Assembly (NCBI GenBank): GCA_028822475.1
Contig: JAPKDT010000024.1
Location: 1-14,219 of the forward strand
Direction of reading: 5' to 3'
DNA: 14,219 bases
Source: SAR324 cluster bacterium
GTDB taxonomy: Bacteria > SAR324 > NAC60-12
This document shows positions 1 to 7,125 of this stretch, in pieces (the stretch's first letter is position 1; each line of letters begins with the position of its first letter). Under the pieces are notes generated by a model, which saw only the letters and a program-made list of their open reading frames with translations, had not been told where the DNA came from and made no database searches. Made by a program: the position numbers and the translations under genes.

Positions 1-680
1 CTCCAGATGTAAGCGCTGTTGACAATGAAGTACAGAATGATGCTCCAGAGACCGAGGCTGACCCAACTTCAGACAATACGACGGAAACAACAGAACAGGC
101 TGAAGGTACTGAAGCACAAATCCCTGAAAAGCCGATAAATCCAAATGCAAAATGGTACATCCTCCAGGCATATTCCGGTTATGAAGGTCGCGTAGAACAG
201 ACGATTAATGAAAAATTAAAGATTGAAGGTCTTGAACATCTGGTAGACGAAATATTTATTCCTTCAGAAGATGTGATCCGCACCAAGGAAGGCAAAAAAC
301 GAAAAGTAAACCAGAAATATTTCCCTGGATACGTGCTGATCAACATGGAGCTCACCCCTGCATTGTGGCACCTTTTGATGGATGTCAACAGGGTTTCAGG
401 GTTTATTGGCGGGACACAAAAAAATCCGCTACCTCTGGATGAGCGTGAACTTGAAACAATCCGTTCCCAAGTCAACGAACGATTCCAGCAGAAAGCGACA
501 GAAGATGAATTTTCACTTGGACAAAAGGTGACAATCACCGAAGGTTCTTTTGGAAATTTCAGTGGTACAATCGATGAAATAAATCTCGAACGCAGAAAAT
601 TAAAAGTACTTGTAAGTATTTTTGGCCGCCCCACACCTGTTGAGGTGGAGTTCGAAAAAGTAAAACACGTAGTAGAATAA
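1..680 (+). CDS. nusG: Transcription termination/antitermination factor NusG, 5'-partial, with acidic N-terminal extension
   Basis: NusG binds RNA polymerase and links it to Rho or to the leading ribosome through S10. The frame is open from base 3 to the stop at 678-680. The NGN domain begins around 150 (KWYILQAYSGYE) and continues through KYFPGYVLINM. The C-terminal KOW domain shows GSFGNFSGTIDEI and SIFGRPTPVEVEF, both typical of NusG. Ahead of the NGN domain are at least 49 codons rich in Glu, Asp, Thr, Gln and Pro. That stretch has no ATG, GTG or TTG codon, so the true start lies upstream of the window and the extension is translated with the protein. Most NusG proteins start only a few residues before the KWY motif. 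rplK follows after 12 nt, the usual secE-nusG-rplK-rplA order; secE would lie upstream if present. The NusG identity is very secure; the role of the extension is unknown. Confidence 0.96.
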   Translation, partial: PDVSAVDNEVQNDAPETEADPTSDNTTETTEQAEGTEAQIPEKPINPNAKWYILQAYSGYEGRVEQTINEKLKIEGLEHLVDEIFIPSEDVIRTKEGKKRKVNQKYFPGYVLINMELTPALWHLLMDVNRVSGFIGGTQKNPLPLDERELETIRSQVNERFQQKATEDEFSLGQKVTITEGSFGNFSGTIDEINLERRKLKVLVSIFGRPTPVEVEFEKVKHVVE

Positions 681-692
681 GACAAAAAAACC

Positions 693-1118
693 ATGGCAAA
701 GGAAATATCTTCATTCATCAAACTTCAAGTTCCGGCAGGAAAGGCAAATCCATCTCCACCAATTGGCCCCGCATTAGGTCAACACGGTGTGAACATCATG
801 GAGTTCTGCAAAGCTTTTAACGCACAAACTCAGGGACAAGATACAATCATTCCGGTGGTGATCACTGTTTACAAGGATCGCTCATTTACCTTTATTACCA
901 AAACACCTCCTGTACCGGTTCTGATCAAAAAAGCCCTCAAATTGAATAAAGGTTCAGCGACTCCAAATAAGGATAAAGTTGGTACTTTGAATAAAAGTCA
1001 ACTTGAGGAAATTGCCAAACTGAAGATGCCTGATTTGAATTGTTATAACCTGGAATCTGCCATGAAGTCTGTGGCAGGAACTGCCCGGAGCATGGGCGTA
1101 CTGACTGAGGGATTATGA
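693..1118 (+). CDS. rplK: 50S ribosomal protein L11
   Basis: L11 forms the GTPase-associated centre on 23S rRNA together with L10 and L7/L12, and is needed for stringent-response signalling by RelA. The 141-residue length is exactly typical. The N-terminal domain carries the proline-rich signature VPAGKANPSPPIGPALGQ and GVNIMEFCKAFN. The C-terminal rRNA-binding domain contains TPPVPVLIKKA and ends with SAMKSVAGTARSMG. The start at 693 is the only sensible one and has no recognisable Shine-Dalgarno sequence. The gene lies 12 nt after nusG, and its TGA overlaps the rplA start in an ATGA junction, so the two are probably translationally coupled. Confidence 0.98.
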   Translation: MAKEISSFIKLQVPAGKANPSPPIGPALGQHGVNIMEFCKAFNAQTQGQDTIIPVVITVYKDRSFTFITKTPPVPVLIKKALKLNKGSATPNKDKVGTLNKSQLEEIAKLKMPDLNCYNLESAMKSVAGTARSMGVLTEGL

Positions 1119-1810
1119 AAAAACTAAGTAAGAGAACAAAAGTTTTTCAAGATAAAGTGGATGCAGAAAAACTGTATCCTTTGACTGAAGCAATTAATTT
1201 GCTTAAAGAAGTGAAAGCGACCAAATTTGATGAGACAGTTGATGTTGCCTTAAGACTTGGAGTTGACACACGTAAAGCTGAGCAAATGGTGCGTGGCACC
1301 TGTTCTATGCCAAATGGTCTGGGTAAAGAAATTCGTGTGCTCGTTTTTGCAAAAGCAGATAAAGCCATTGCAGCTGTGGAAGCCGGTGCGGATTATGTGG
1401 GTGGTGAAGATTATGCTAAAAAGATTCAAGAAGGCTGGCTAGAGTTTGACCGTGTTGTAGCAACACCGGATATGATGGCAGTTGTAGGACGGATAGGAAA
1501 AATATTGGGTCCAAGAGGACTGATGCCAAATCCAAAAGTCGGTACAGTAACTTTTGAAGTTGAAACAGCCATCAAGAATATTAAAGCAGGCCAGGTAGAA
1601 TTCCGTGCTGATAAGCAAGGTAACCTGCATGCTGCTATTGGGAAAGTTTCATTTGATGCAGACAAGCTTTGTGAAAATGTAACTGCCCTAGTTGACACTG
1701 TCAAAAGGATGAAACCTTCAGCCTCAAAAGGTATTTTTCTGCGTAATTTTAGTGTGAGTTCTACAATGGGACCCGGTCTTAAGGTGGACCCGCAAACAGT
1801 TAACACCTGA
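1115..1810 (+). CDS. rplA: 50S ribosomal protein L1
   Basis: L1 binds 23S rRNA at the mobile L1 stalk near the E site and in many bacteria also represses its own rplKA mRNA. The 231-residue length is normal. The L1 signature is clear in domain II (GKILGPRGLMPNPKVGTV), with FRADKQGNLHAAIGKVSF and a GIFLRNFSVSSTMGPG end characteristic of L1. The segment usually read as VRGTVxLPHGTGK is VRGTCSMPNGLGK here, a mild divergence. A GAGGGA element just upstream of the start serves as ribosome binding site inside the rplK 3' end, and the start overlaps the rplK stop by 4 nt. The L10 leader RNA follows. Confidence 0.98.
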   Translation: MKKLSKRTKVFQDKVDAEKLYPLTEAINLLKEVKATKFDETVDVALRLGVDTRKAEQMVRGTCSMPNGLGKEIRVLVFAKADKAIAAVEAGADYVGGEDYAKKIQEGWLEFDRVVATPDMMAVVGRIGKILGPRGLMPNPKVGTVTFEVETAIKNIKAGQVEFRADKQGNLHAAIGKVSFDADKLCENVTALVDTVKRMKPSASKGIFLRNFSVSSTMGPGLKVDPQTVNT

Positions 1811-1830
1811 AAAACTTTTTTATTTTTCTT

Positions 1831-1944
1831 GTCTAAGACAGTAGGGGCCTAACGGCTTAATTTATGCCCTGCCGAGACACAGCTTCCGCAAGTGACACAG
1901 CAATATTATGCTGTGTTCCTTCCTCTGTCTTATTCAATTTTTTT
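1831..1944 (+). promoter_or_regulatory. L10 leader RNA (ribosomal protein L10 binding site) before rplJL
   Basis: The 254-nt gap between rplA and rplJ holds the conserved core of the L10 leader: AAGACAGTAGGGGCC, then a TTAAT element, then CCCTGCCGAGACA. The RNA is closed by a perfect 8-bp stem (TAAGACAG at 1834-1841 with CTGTCTTA at 1925-1932). An internal 8-bp hairpin (ACACAGCA 1895-1902, TGCTGTGT 1909-1916, 6-nt loop) forms a second arm. A run of seven T residues follows at 1938-1944, six nucleotides after the closing stem. In known cases L10 or the L10-L7/L12 complex binds the kink-turn and represses rplJL, by attenuation or by blocking translation. The T-run here hints at attenuation, but that is inference. 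Identification rests on recalled consensus plus the stems. Confidence 0.88.
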
Positions 1945-1950
1945 CTAAAT

Positions 1951-2027
1951 CTTCGGTTTTAAGAGAAACTGCTTGCAGGCTTTTCTCGACAGTGCGTGTC
2001 TTAAAGCGCTTCTTTGAAAAACCGAAG
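1951..2027 (+). promoter_or_regulatory. Long-range hairpin between L10 leader and rplJ
   Basis: CTTCGGTTTT (1951-1960) and AAAACCGAAG (2018-2027) form a perfect 10-bp stem. It encloses a smaller stem (GAGAAA 1963-1968 with TTTCTC 1982-1987). The 3' arm runs directly into GAAGGAG, a strong Shine-Dalgarno-like string about 35 nt before the rplJ start, too far to serve that start directly. The structure could be a second regulatory domain of the leader or an RNase processing site. Function is inferred only from the pairing and position. Confidence 0.5.
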
Positions 2028-2064
2028 GAGTGAATATTTAACATAATCATATCGAAAAGGTTCC

Positions 2065-2589
2065 ATGGAACGAAGCCAAAAAGAAGCTCAAGTCAATGAA
2101 CTTCGGTCAATCTTTAATAGTATGTCCGCAGGAGTACTGGTTGATTATCGTGGTATTGAAGCAAATCAGGTTGTAGAACTTCGAAAGAAGCTGAATGATG
2201 CGTCATCCACCATGAAAGTAATCAAAAACTCGCTGGCACGTATTGCCGCGGAAAACACTCCGATTGCAGAACTGGCCGATCAGTTCACGCAGACCCGTGC
2301 TCTTGTCTACAGCGACGGTGACGCGGTTCAGCAGGCTAAAGTATTGTCTGAAGCCGCCAAAAGTTTAGATAAATTGAAAATCCTTGCTGGAATCCTCGTT
2401 GGTGACAGCAAAACCAGTATCCTCAATTCGGGTGAAGTCGAAGCACTTTCCAAATTGCCTTCAAGAGATGAGCTCATCATGAAGTTGTTGTTCTTGATGC
2501 AAGCACCTGCAACTCAATTTGTTCGTACTCTAAACGCAGTTCCCGCGAAATTTGTTCGCACTCTGGCTGCAATCCGGGATAGCAAATAA
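2065..2589 (+). CDS. rplJ: 50S ribosomal protein L10
   Basis: L10 anchors the L7/L12 dimers to the ribosome base of the stalk and represses its own operon by binding the leader RNA. The 174-residue protein has the family features: the GVLVDYRGIEANQVVELRKKL segment, TMKVIKNSLARIA, and a C-terminal helix (QAPATQFVRTLNAVPAKFVRTLAAI) that binds L7/L12 dimers. An AAGG at 2057-2060 lies only 4 nt before the ATG; an in-frame TAA at 2044-2046 excludes a longer protein. rplL follows after a 70-nt spacer, and the L10 leader lies immediately upstream, consistent with autoregulation. Confidence 0.97.
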   Translation: MERSQKEAQVNELRSIFNSMSAGVLVDYRGIEANQVVELRKKLNDASSTMKVIKNSLARIAAENTPIAELADQFTQTRALVYSDGDAVQQAKVLSEAAKSLDKLKILAGILVGDSKTSILNSGEVEALSKLPSRDELIMKLLFLMQAPATQFVRTLNAVPAKFVRTLAAIRDSK

Positions 2590-2608
2590 CAATCCGGTTT
2601 ATTAACAT

Positions 2609-2631
2609 TCTTCCCATGCTAGTGCGGAAGA
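2609..2631 (+). other. Small hairpin in rplJ-rplL spacer
   Basis: TCTTCC (2609-2614) pairs with GGAAGA (2626-2631) around an 11-nt loop, in the 70-nt gap before rplL. L7/L12 is needed in several copies per L10, so a processing or translation-enhancing structure is plausible here, but a 6-bp stem can occur by chance and no T-run follows. Confidence 0.28.
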
Positions 2632-2659
2632 TGACCTTAACCTTTGTCTGAGAAATAAA

Positions 2660-3043
2660 ATGGCAAGTATCACAAAAGACCAAGTAATTGATTTTATCGC
2701 CAACATGTCCGTATTGGAAATGTCTGAGTTGGTAAAAGAAATGGAAGAAAAATTCGGTGTTAGTGCAGCGTCTGCTGCAGTAGCTGCTCCTGCCGCTGCT
2801 GGTGGAGCCGCTGAAGCCCCTGCGGAAGAAAAAACCGAATTTGACGTAATTCTGACCAGCTTTGGTGAGAAGAAAATTAACGTTATTAAAGAAGTCCGGA
2901 GTATCACTGGACTGGGACTCAAAGAAGCTAAGGAAGCGGTTGAAGCTGCTCCAAAAGCAATTAGAGAAGGTGTCTCCAAGGAAGAAGCAGAAGAAGTCAA
3001 AAAGAAACTTGAAGAAGCCGGCGCAAGCGCGGAAATCAAGTAA
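2660..3043 (+). CDS. rplL: 50S ribosomal protein L7/L12
   Basis: L7/L12 forms the flexible ribosomal stalk that recruits and stimulates translational GTPases. The 127-residue sequence has the three classic parts. An N-terminal dimerisation helix (about 1-33) is followed by an Ala/Gly/Pro-rich hinge (about 34-58). The C-terminal domain (about 59-127) carries FDVILTSFGEKKINVIKEVR, the GLGLKEAKEAVEAAPKAI signature and EEAEEVKKKLEEAGA. There is no good Shine-Dalgarno before the ATG. A strong intrinsic terminator begins about 10 nt after the stop, so the operon ends here instead of continuing into rpoBC as in most bacteria. Confidence 0.98.
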   Translation: MASITKDQVIDFIANMSVLEMSELVKEMEEKFGVSAASAAVAAPAAAGGAAEAPAEEKTEFDVILTSFGEKKINVIKEVRSITGLGLKEAKEAVEAAPKAIREGVSKEEAEEVKKKLEEAGASAEIK

Positions 3044-3052
3044 GTATCTTGT

Positions 3053-3090
3053 CAAGAGCGTGTCCTTCCCGGGACACGCTCTTGCTTTTT
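3053..3090 (+). terminator. Intrinsic terminator after rplL
   Basis: A perfect 13-bp stem (CAAGAGCGTGTCC 3053-3065 with GGACACGCTCTTG 3072-3084) with a 6-nt loop is followed at once by CTTTTT. It is the clearest intrinsic terminator in the window and marks the end of the ribosomal-protein transcript. Confidence 0.95.
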
Positions 3091-3213
3091 ATCAGTCCTA
3101 GCTTTTTCCCCTCCCCTCGCTATTAGACAGTCTAAGTAGAAGTACCCTTCAAGTTAGAGTTTTTATTACTGCATTTAGTGTTGATCACAATTTCGCACTG
3201 GACTGTTACAGAA

Positions 3214-3219
3214 TAGAAT
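3214..3219 (+). promoter_or_regulatory. Possible -10 element for pyrB
   Basis: The AT-rich stretch after the rplL terminator holds TAGAAT (5 of 6 matches to the sigma-70 -10 box), about 50 nt before pyrB. No good -35 sits at the right distance. A promoter is expected here because transcription should stop at 3090, but the exact site is uncertain. Confidence 0.25.
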
Positions 3220-3268
3220 TTTAGGCTAGTATAGATTATTTTGCTAAAACTTAGGCCTTGCTTCACTA

Positions 3269-4324
3269 ATGGAAGAATCTTTAAAAACCTACGAAGAGTA
3301 CTTTTCGCAAGCAGTGGAAGTACGCATGCGTCATTATGAAAAAGAAGGACGCCTCCAGCATGTGATGCTCTCACATCAATTTTCCATTAGCCTGATGGAA
3401 GAATTATTTGATATTGCAGATCACGTTAAGGAAATGACGCGTAAACCAAATGGGATAGAATTTTTGAAATCGCTGTTGTGCCACAAAAAGGCAATGCTCT
3501 ATTTCACCCAGCCTTCAACAAGAACCTTCCTCTCATTTTTGACAGCGTGCCAGATGGTTGGCATGGACACCGGAGAAGTCCGTGATCCGTCTTTATCTTC
3601 AGAATACAAAGGTGAAAGTCAGGAAGACGGAGTCCGTGTTTTCAGCAGTTATTTTGACATGATTATCATGCGTGATCCAAAACCTGGGTTTTGCGAATAT
3701 ATGGCCTATTTACTGGACAGTACTGGACGCAGTGTGCCCATCATGAATGGCGGCAGCGGTAAAGATCAGCATCCAACTCAGGCTCTACTTGACCTTTACA
3801 CCATGCACCGCTCCTTTCAGAAGACAGGAGGTATCCCTAAAAAGAGATATGCATTTGTGGGAGATTTGCTGCGTGGAAGAGCGGTACGTTCTTCAGTCAT
3901 GTTATTAAGTCAATATAAAGATGTCGAAATGGAGTTTATTGCTCCGTCTTCTTTTCAGATTGCAGCGGATCTGGAGGAATATTTACTCTCACAGGATGTA
4001 AATATTCATAAAACTGATAACTTGGAAAGTGTTATTTCAAGCGTCGACTGCATTTACATGACAAGGATTCAGGATGAGTATGATCTCTCCGGAGAGTCCA
4101 ACCTGATTGATTATTCAAAATATAGTCTGACTCCGGATAATGTCAGCAGAATGAAAAAAAATTCCATTATTTTACACCCTTTGCCCAGACGGCATGAAAT
4201 TTCTCCGGAAGTCGATGCTGACCCGCGTGCCATGTACTGGAGGCAACTGCGTAACGGAGTTTATATCAGAGCGGCTCTCCTGCTTTATGTCTTCAATGTT
4301 GCACATCGCTTAAAGGAGTATTAA
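3269..4324 (+). CDS. pyrB: Aspartate carbamoyltransferase catalytic chain, divergent
   Basis: It should condense carbamoyl phosphate with aspartate to give carbamoyl-aspartate, the committed step of pyrimidine synthesis in the cytoplasm. The carbamoyl-phosphate loop is QPSTRTF (residues 81-87). The lysine loop contributed by the neighbouring subunit is SEYKGES (K114). IIMR (R135) and QHPTQALLDLYT (H168, Q171) follow. The aspartate-binding half has GDLLRGRAVRS (R204), YMTRIQ (R266) and HPLPR (303-307). YMTRIQ and HPLPR favour aspartate over ornithine carbamoyltransferase. The STRTR motif ends in Phe instead of Arg, and the protein is about 30 residues longer at the N terminus than E. coli PyrB (351 versus about 310). 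No pyrI regulatory chain or other pyr gene is in the window. The start at 3269 has no Shine-Dalgarno. Confidence 0.9.
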   Translation: MEESLKTYEEYFSQAVEVRMRHYEKEGRLQHVMLSHQFSISLMEELFDIADHVKEMTRKPNGIEFLKSLLCHKKAMLYFTQPSTRTFLSFLTACQMVGMDTGEVRDPSLSSEYKGESQEDGVRVFSSYFDMIIMRDPKPGFCEYMAYLLDSTGRSVPIMNGGSGKDQHPTQALLDLYTMHRSFQKTGGIPKKRYAFVGDLLRGRAVRSSVMLLSQYKDVEMEFIAPSSFQIAADLEEYLLSQDVNIHKTDNLESVISSVDCIYMTRIQDEYDLSGESNLIDYSKYSLTPDNVSRMKKNSIILHPLPRRHEISPEVDADPRAMYWRQLRNGVYIRAALLLYVFNVAHRLKEY

Positions 4325-4332
4325 AATAACTA

Positions 4333-4381
4333 CTGCTGCCGTTGCTGGAGGAAAAGCCGGTTATAGCAGAAACAGTTTTTT
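4333..4381 (+). terminator. Weak, bulged terminator-like hairpin after pyrB
   Basis: CTGCT/AGCAG (4333-4337, 4365-4369), CCG/CGG (4339-4341, 4358-4360) and GCT/AGC (4344-4346, 4355-4357) can stack into an interrupted stem. Six T residues follow at 4376-4381. The bulges and the 6-nt gap before the T-run make this a poor terminator, so readthrough into the next gene is likely. Confidence 0.3.
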
Positions 4382-4397
4382 AATCTTATAAACAAAC

Positions 4398-5894
4398 ATG
4401 GCCAACCCTAAATTTCTTTCAACGAATGTTGCGGCTTTACTCGTTTACGGACGTCCGCCGATGGTGTTTGCCGGGATGGTCTGCGCCATCAGCGTGATGC
4501 TGGACCGCAATCCATTTGTTTACTACAGCGGAGTAATTTTTCTGCTTTCCGCAATGATCCTTGATTTAATTGATGGCTGGTTTGCGGCACGTTTTAGGCC
4601 ACAGGCAAAACTTTCACATTTAGCGGACCGGATCATGGATAAAGTCGTGTATGCGATGATTTTTCCAATGGTTGCAGTAGGAATGATGTGGCGGTACCAG
4701 ACTTTAGCTGAAAGCGCGAATTTTCGTCTGGAAATGCTGCACGTCGTTTTTGTATTTGTCTTGTGCGTAACAGTTTTAATGCGTGACAATTTCGCGCACT
4801 TCATGAGAAATTTTTCGCTCCGTAAAGGTGAAGAAGAAGAAATGAAGGAAGTCACAAGACTCCGGACGATGGTCGCAGCTCCGATTGGAGTTGTACTTTA
4901 CATTCACGCCTTTTATGTACCAGGAGGTCCGGATTCTTCACTTTATTCATGGATGAGCTGGCTGGGAGCAATTCCGATTCAGCAGCTTTTCTTTTTGGAA
5001 ATCCTGCTACTGATAATCAATTTTGGCTCAATTGCCGGTTATTGTCGAAAATACGGTACTGCGTGCCTTGATGATCTTTGTTTGAATGATGAGGTTTTAC
5101 GCCGCAGAATTTTAGCCGTTTTTCCAAATGCGCTGACCGTGATGAATGCGCTGATGGGTGTCTTGGCCATACTCTTTGCTTATCGTGGACGAGTTCAGGA
5201 AGCATACCTGATTCTGCTGGGAGCAGGGTTTTTTGATAAACTTGACGGTGCTGTCGCCAGGAAACTTGGACTCACAACGCCTCTTCCATCTGCAAAACCC
5301 AAGAAATATAACATTACCTTAGGCGGTGTGCTTGATGACGTTTCCGACACAGTCAGTTTTTGCATTGCGCCGGCAGTTATATTTTACATCCTGATGTCAC
5401 AAGTTGCTGATGAATCCATTCAGGCGCTTCCATATGGTTGGATTTCAATTATGTATGTCGTCTTAGGTGTAACACGTTTAGTTTTATTTATTCTGGATCA
5501 AAACAGTATCCCTGGATTTTTCAAAGGTATTCCTGTTCCGGGAGCGGCCCTATTAGCAGCAGCACCTTTCATAATGCTTGGGAACGCGCTTGAAACTAAT
5601 TCTGCTGACTTGGTTTTTTGGGCACAATTTTGTTTTGTCTTAATGATAATTGCAGCAATCTTAATGATAAGTTTTCCTATTCGTTATATGCACATCGGCC
5701 GCTTAATGAGCCGCAGTAGAAAATTTTTAATTTTAACTATCCTGCTTATCATCGGTTTCGCATTCACACCTTATTTCGGGCATGCCGCACTTGCTTACTT
5801 GATCTTATATGTTTTTTCGCCGCTTTACACTTGGCGTATCAGTCCGGAAGTCGCCTCAAAGGAGAATCCGGAAAATCTCTCTTCCTCTTCTTGA
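4398..5894 (+). CDS. Fused double CDP-alcohol phosphatidyltransferase, PgsA-like plus PssA-like
   Basis: This 498-residue multi-pass membrane protein carries two copies of the CDP-alcohol phosphatidyltransferase motif (DxxDGxxAR, spacer, GxxxDxxxD), whose enzymes move a phosphatidyl group from CDP-diacylglycerol to an alcohol. Copy 1 (residues 56-81) keeps all four aspartates (D56, D59, D77, D81) but reads AA instead of AR (A64) and Ser instead of the second Gly (S73). A later RDNFAHFMR segment and RLRT vaguely recall PgsA. Copy 2 (280-317) has DKLDGAVARK and GGVLDDVSDTVSF, with 20 rather than 8 residues between AR and G. SDTVSFCIAPA, the preceding PNALTVMNALMG and the later GFFKGIPVPGAA point to phosphatidylserine synthase (PssA). 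The likely activity is a phosphatidylserine-synthase-type reaction from copy 2; copy 1 may be altered or inactive. ruvB starts 6 nt downstream. I do not know a characterised protein with this layout. Confidence 0.8.
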   Translation: MANPKFLSTNVAALLVYGRPPMVFAGMVCAISVMLDRNPFVYYSGVIFLLSAMILDLIDGWFAARFRPQAKLSHLADRIMDKVVYAMIFPMVAVGMMWRYQTLAESANFRLEMLHVVFVFVLCVTVLMRDNFAHFMRNFSLRKGEEEEMKEVTRLRTMVAAPIGVVLYIHAFYVPGGPDSSLYSWMSWLGAIPIQQLFFLEILLLIINFGSIAGYCRKYGTACLDDLCLNDEVLRRRILAVFPNALTVMNALMGVLAILFAYRGRVQEAYLILLGAGFFDKLDGAVARKLGLTTPLPSAKPKKYNITLGGVLDDVSDTVSFCIAPAVIFYILMSQVADESIQALPYGWISIMYVVLGVTRLVLFILDQNSIPGFFKGIPVPGAALLAAAPFIMLGNALETNSADLVFWAQFCFVLMIIAAILMISFPIRYMHIGRLMSRSRKFLILTILLIIGFAFTPYFGHAALAYLILYVFSPLYTWRISPEVASKENPENLSSSS

Positions 5895-5900
5895 ACACCA

Positions 5901-6965
5901 ATGCAGGAACTAACTGTGGACAACGAGTCCTCTGATCTTCCAGAAAATACTGAAGAACGAATGGTTGCTCCAGAACAACAACTTGGCGAGCAATTTGATC
6001 AATCTTTACGCCCGGAACGTTTACGTGATTATATAGGTCAACAGGAAATTAAAGAAAATCTGATAGTTTTTATCGGAGCAGCCAAAAAACGCGGGCATGC
6101 GCTGGATCATGTACTTTTAAGTGGACCTCCAGGATTGGGAAAAACTACACTTGCAAATATTTTCTCACGCGAAATGGAGGTGCAACTGCGCGCGACTTCC
6201 GGACCTGTCATTGAACGTCAGGGTGATTTAGCGGCAATTCTCACCAATCTTGAGCCTGGATCAATTTTGTTCATTGACGAAATTCACCGGTTGAACCGAG
6301 TGGTGGAAGAAGTACTCTACAGCGCAATGGAGGATTTCACCCTCGATATTATTATCGGAGAAGGTCCGGGTGCCCGTACCGTAAAAATCGATTTGCCGCA
6401 TTTTACCTTGGTGGGTGCAACAACAAGGGCCGGATTGCTTACTTCACCGTTGAGGGAACGTTTTGGGATTCAGTTCCGCCTTAATTTTTATGATCCGGAA
6501 GAGCTGAAAACAATCATCCTGCGTGCTGCCGCTTTACTGGGTATTGAAATAGTAGAAGAAGCATCTTTGGAACTTGCGCGCAGAGCAAGAGGTACACCCA
6601 GAATCGCAAACCGTTTACTGAAGCGCTGCCGTGATTTTGCAGACATGGAAACTTCAGGAGTGATCACTTTACCGCTGGTCGAGAAGAGTCTTGATAAAAT
6701 GAGAATAGATCTGGAGGGTCTAGACAAAATGGATCGTCTCATCCTTGAAGCCATCGTTGAAAAATTTGGCGGAGGCCCTGTCGGACTGAGTACACTTGCG
6801 GCTTCTGTCTCAGAGGAAAAAGACACGATTGAGGATGTCTATGAGCCTTTTCTGTTGCTCAAGGGTTTTTTGCAACGTACTCCGCGTGGACGGATGGCGA
6901 CCGAAAGGGCTTACCAGCATTTGGGGATTTCAGCTCCTCCTAAAAAACAAGATACTCTTTTCTGA
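5901..6965 (+). CDS. ruvB: Holliday junction branch-migration helicase RuvB
   Basis: RuvB is the AAA+ motor that, loaded by RuvA, drives branch migration of Holliday junctions. All landmarks are present. Walker A is GPPGLGKTT (75-83) and Walker B is FIDEIH (D126, E127). Sensor 1 is GATTRAG, the arginine finger lies in SPLRERFG (R185), and sensor 2 is GTPRIANR (231-238). The C-terminal winged helix spans about 275-345 (GGGPVGLSTLAASVSEE and LKGFLQRTPRGR). The 354-residue length is slightly above the usual 330-345 because of an acidic N terminus of about 20 residues. ruvA and ruvC are not in the window. The 6-nt spacing suggests cotranscription with the upstream lipid gene. Confidence 0.98.
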   Translation: MQELTVDNESSDLPENTEERMVAPEQQLGEQFDQSLRPERLRDYIGQQEIKENLIVFIGAAKKRGHALDHVLLSGPPGLGKTTLANIFSREMEVQLRATSGPVIERQGDLAAILTNLEPGSILFIDEIHRLNRVVEEVLYSAMEDFTLDIIIGEGPGARTVKIDLPHFTLVGATTRAGLLTSPLRERFGIQFRLNFYDPEELKTIILRAAALLGIEIVEEASLELARRARGTPRIANRLLKRCRDFADMETSGVITLPLVEKSLDKMRIDLEGLDKMDRLILEAIVEKFGGGPVGLSTLAASVSEEKDTIEDVYEPFLLLKGFLQRTPRGRMATERAYQHLGISAPPKKQDTLF

Positions 6966-7125
6966 AACATTTTAACAAGTATTTTCTGGATAACTTTTCT
7001 CAAATATTCATGCTGCTTTCTTGCCGGATACTGCTGAATAACATTCCTTTCCCGTTAATCACGCCAAGTGGACATGATCGTGCTGAACAGAAAATTATTC
7101 TCCTCTACAGCAAGCTGTTTTAATT

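Noticed and set aside
2477..3055. 192-codon minus-strand frame opposite rplJ/rplL
   Set aside because: It is a mirror of the strongly biased rplL coding sequence and runs opposite two certain ribosomal-protein genes.
3269..4324. Ornithine carbamoyltransferase
   Set aside because: YMTRIQ, HPLPR and the KGES loop fit aspartate carbamoyltransferase; the ornithine-binding signature of ArgF-type enzymes is not seen.
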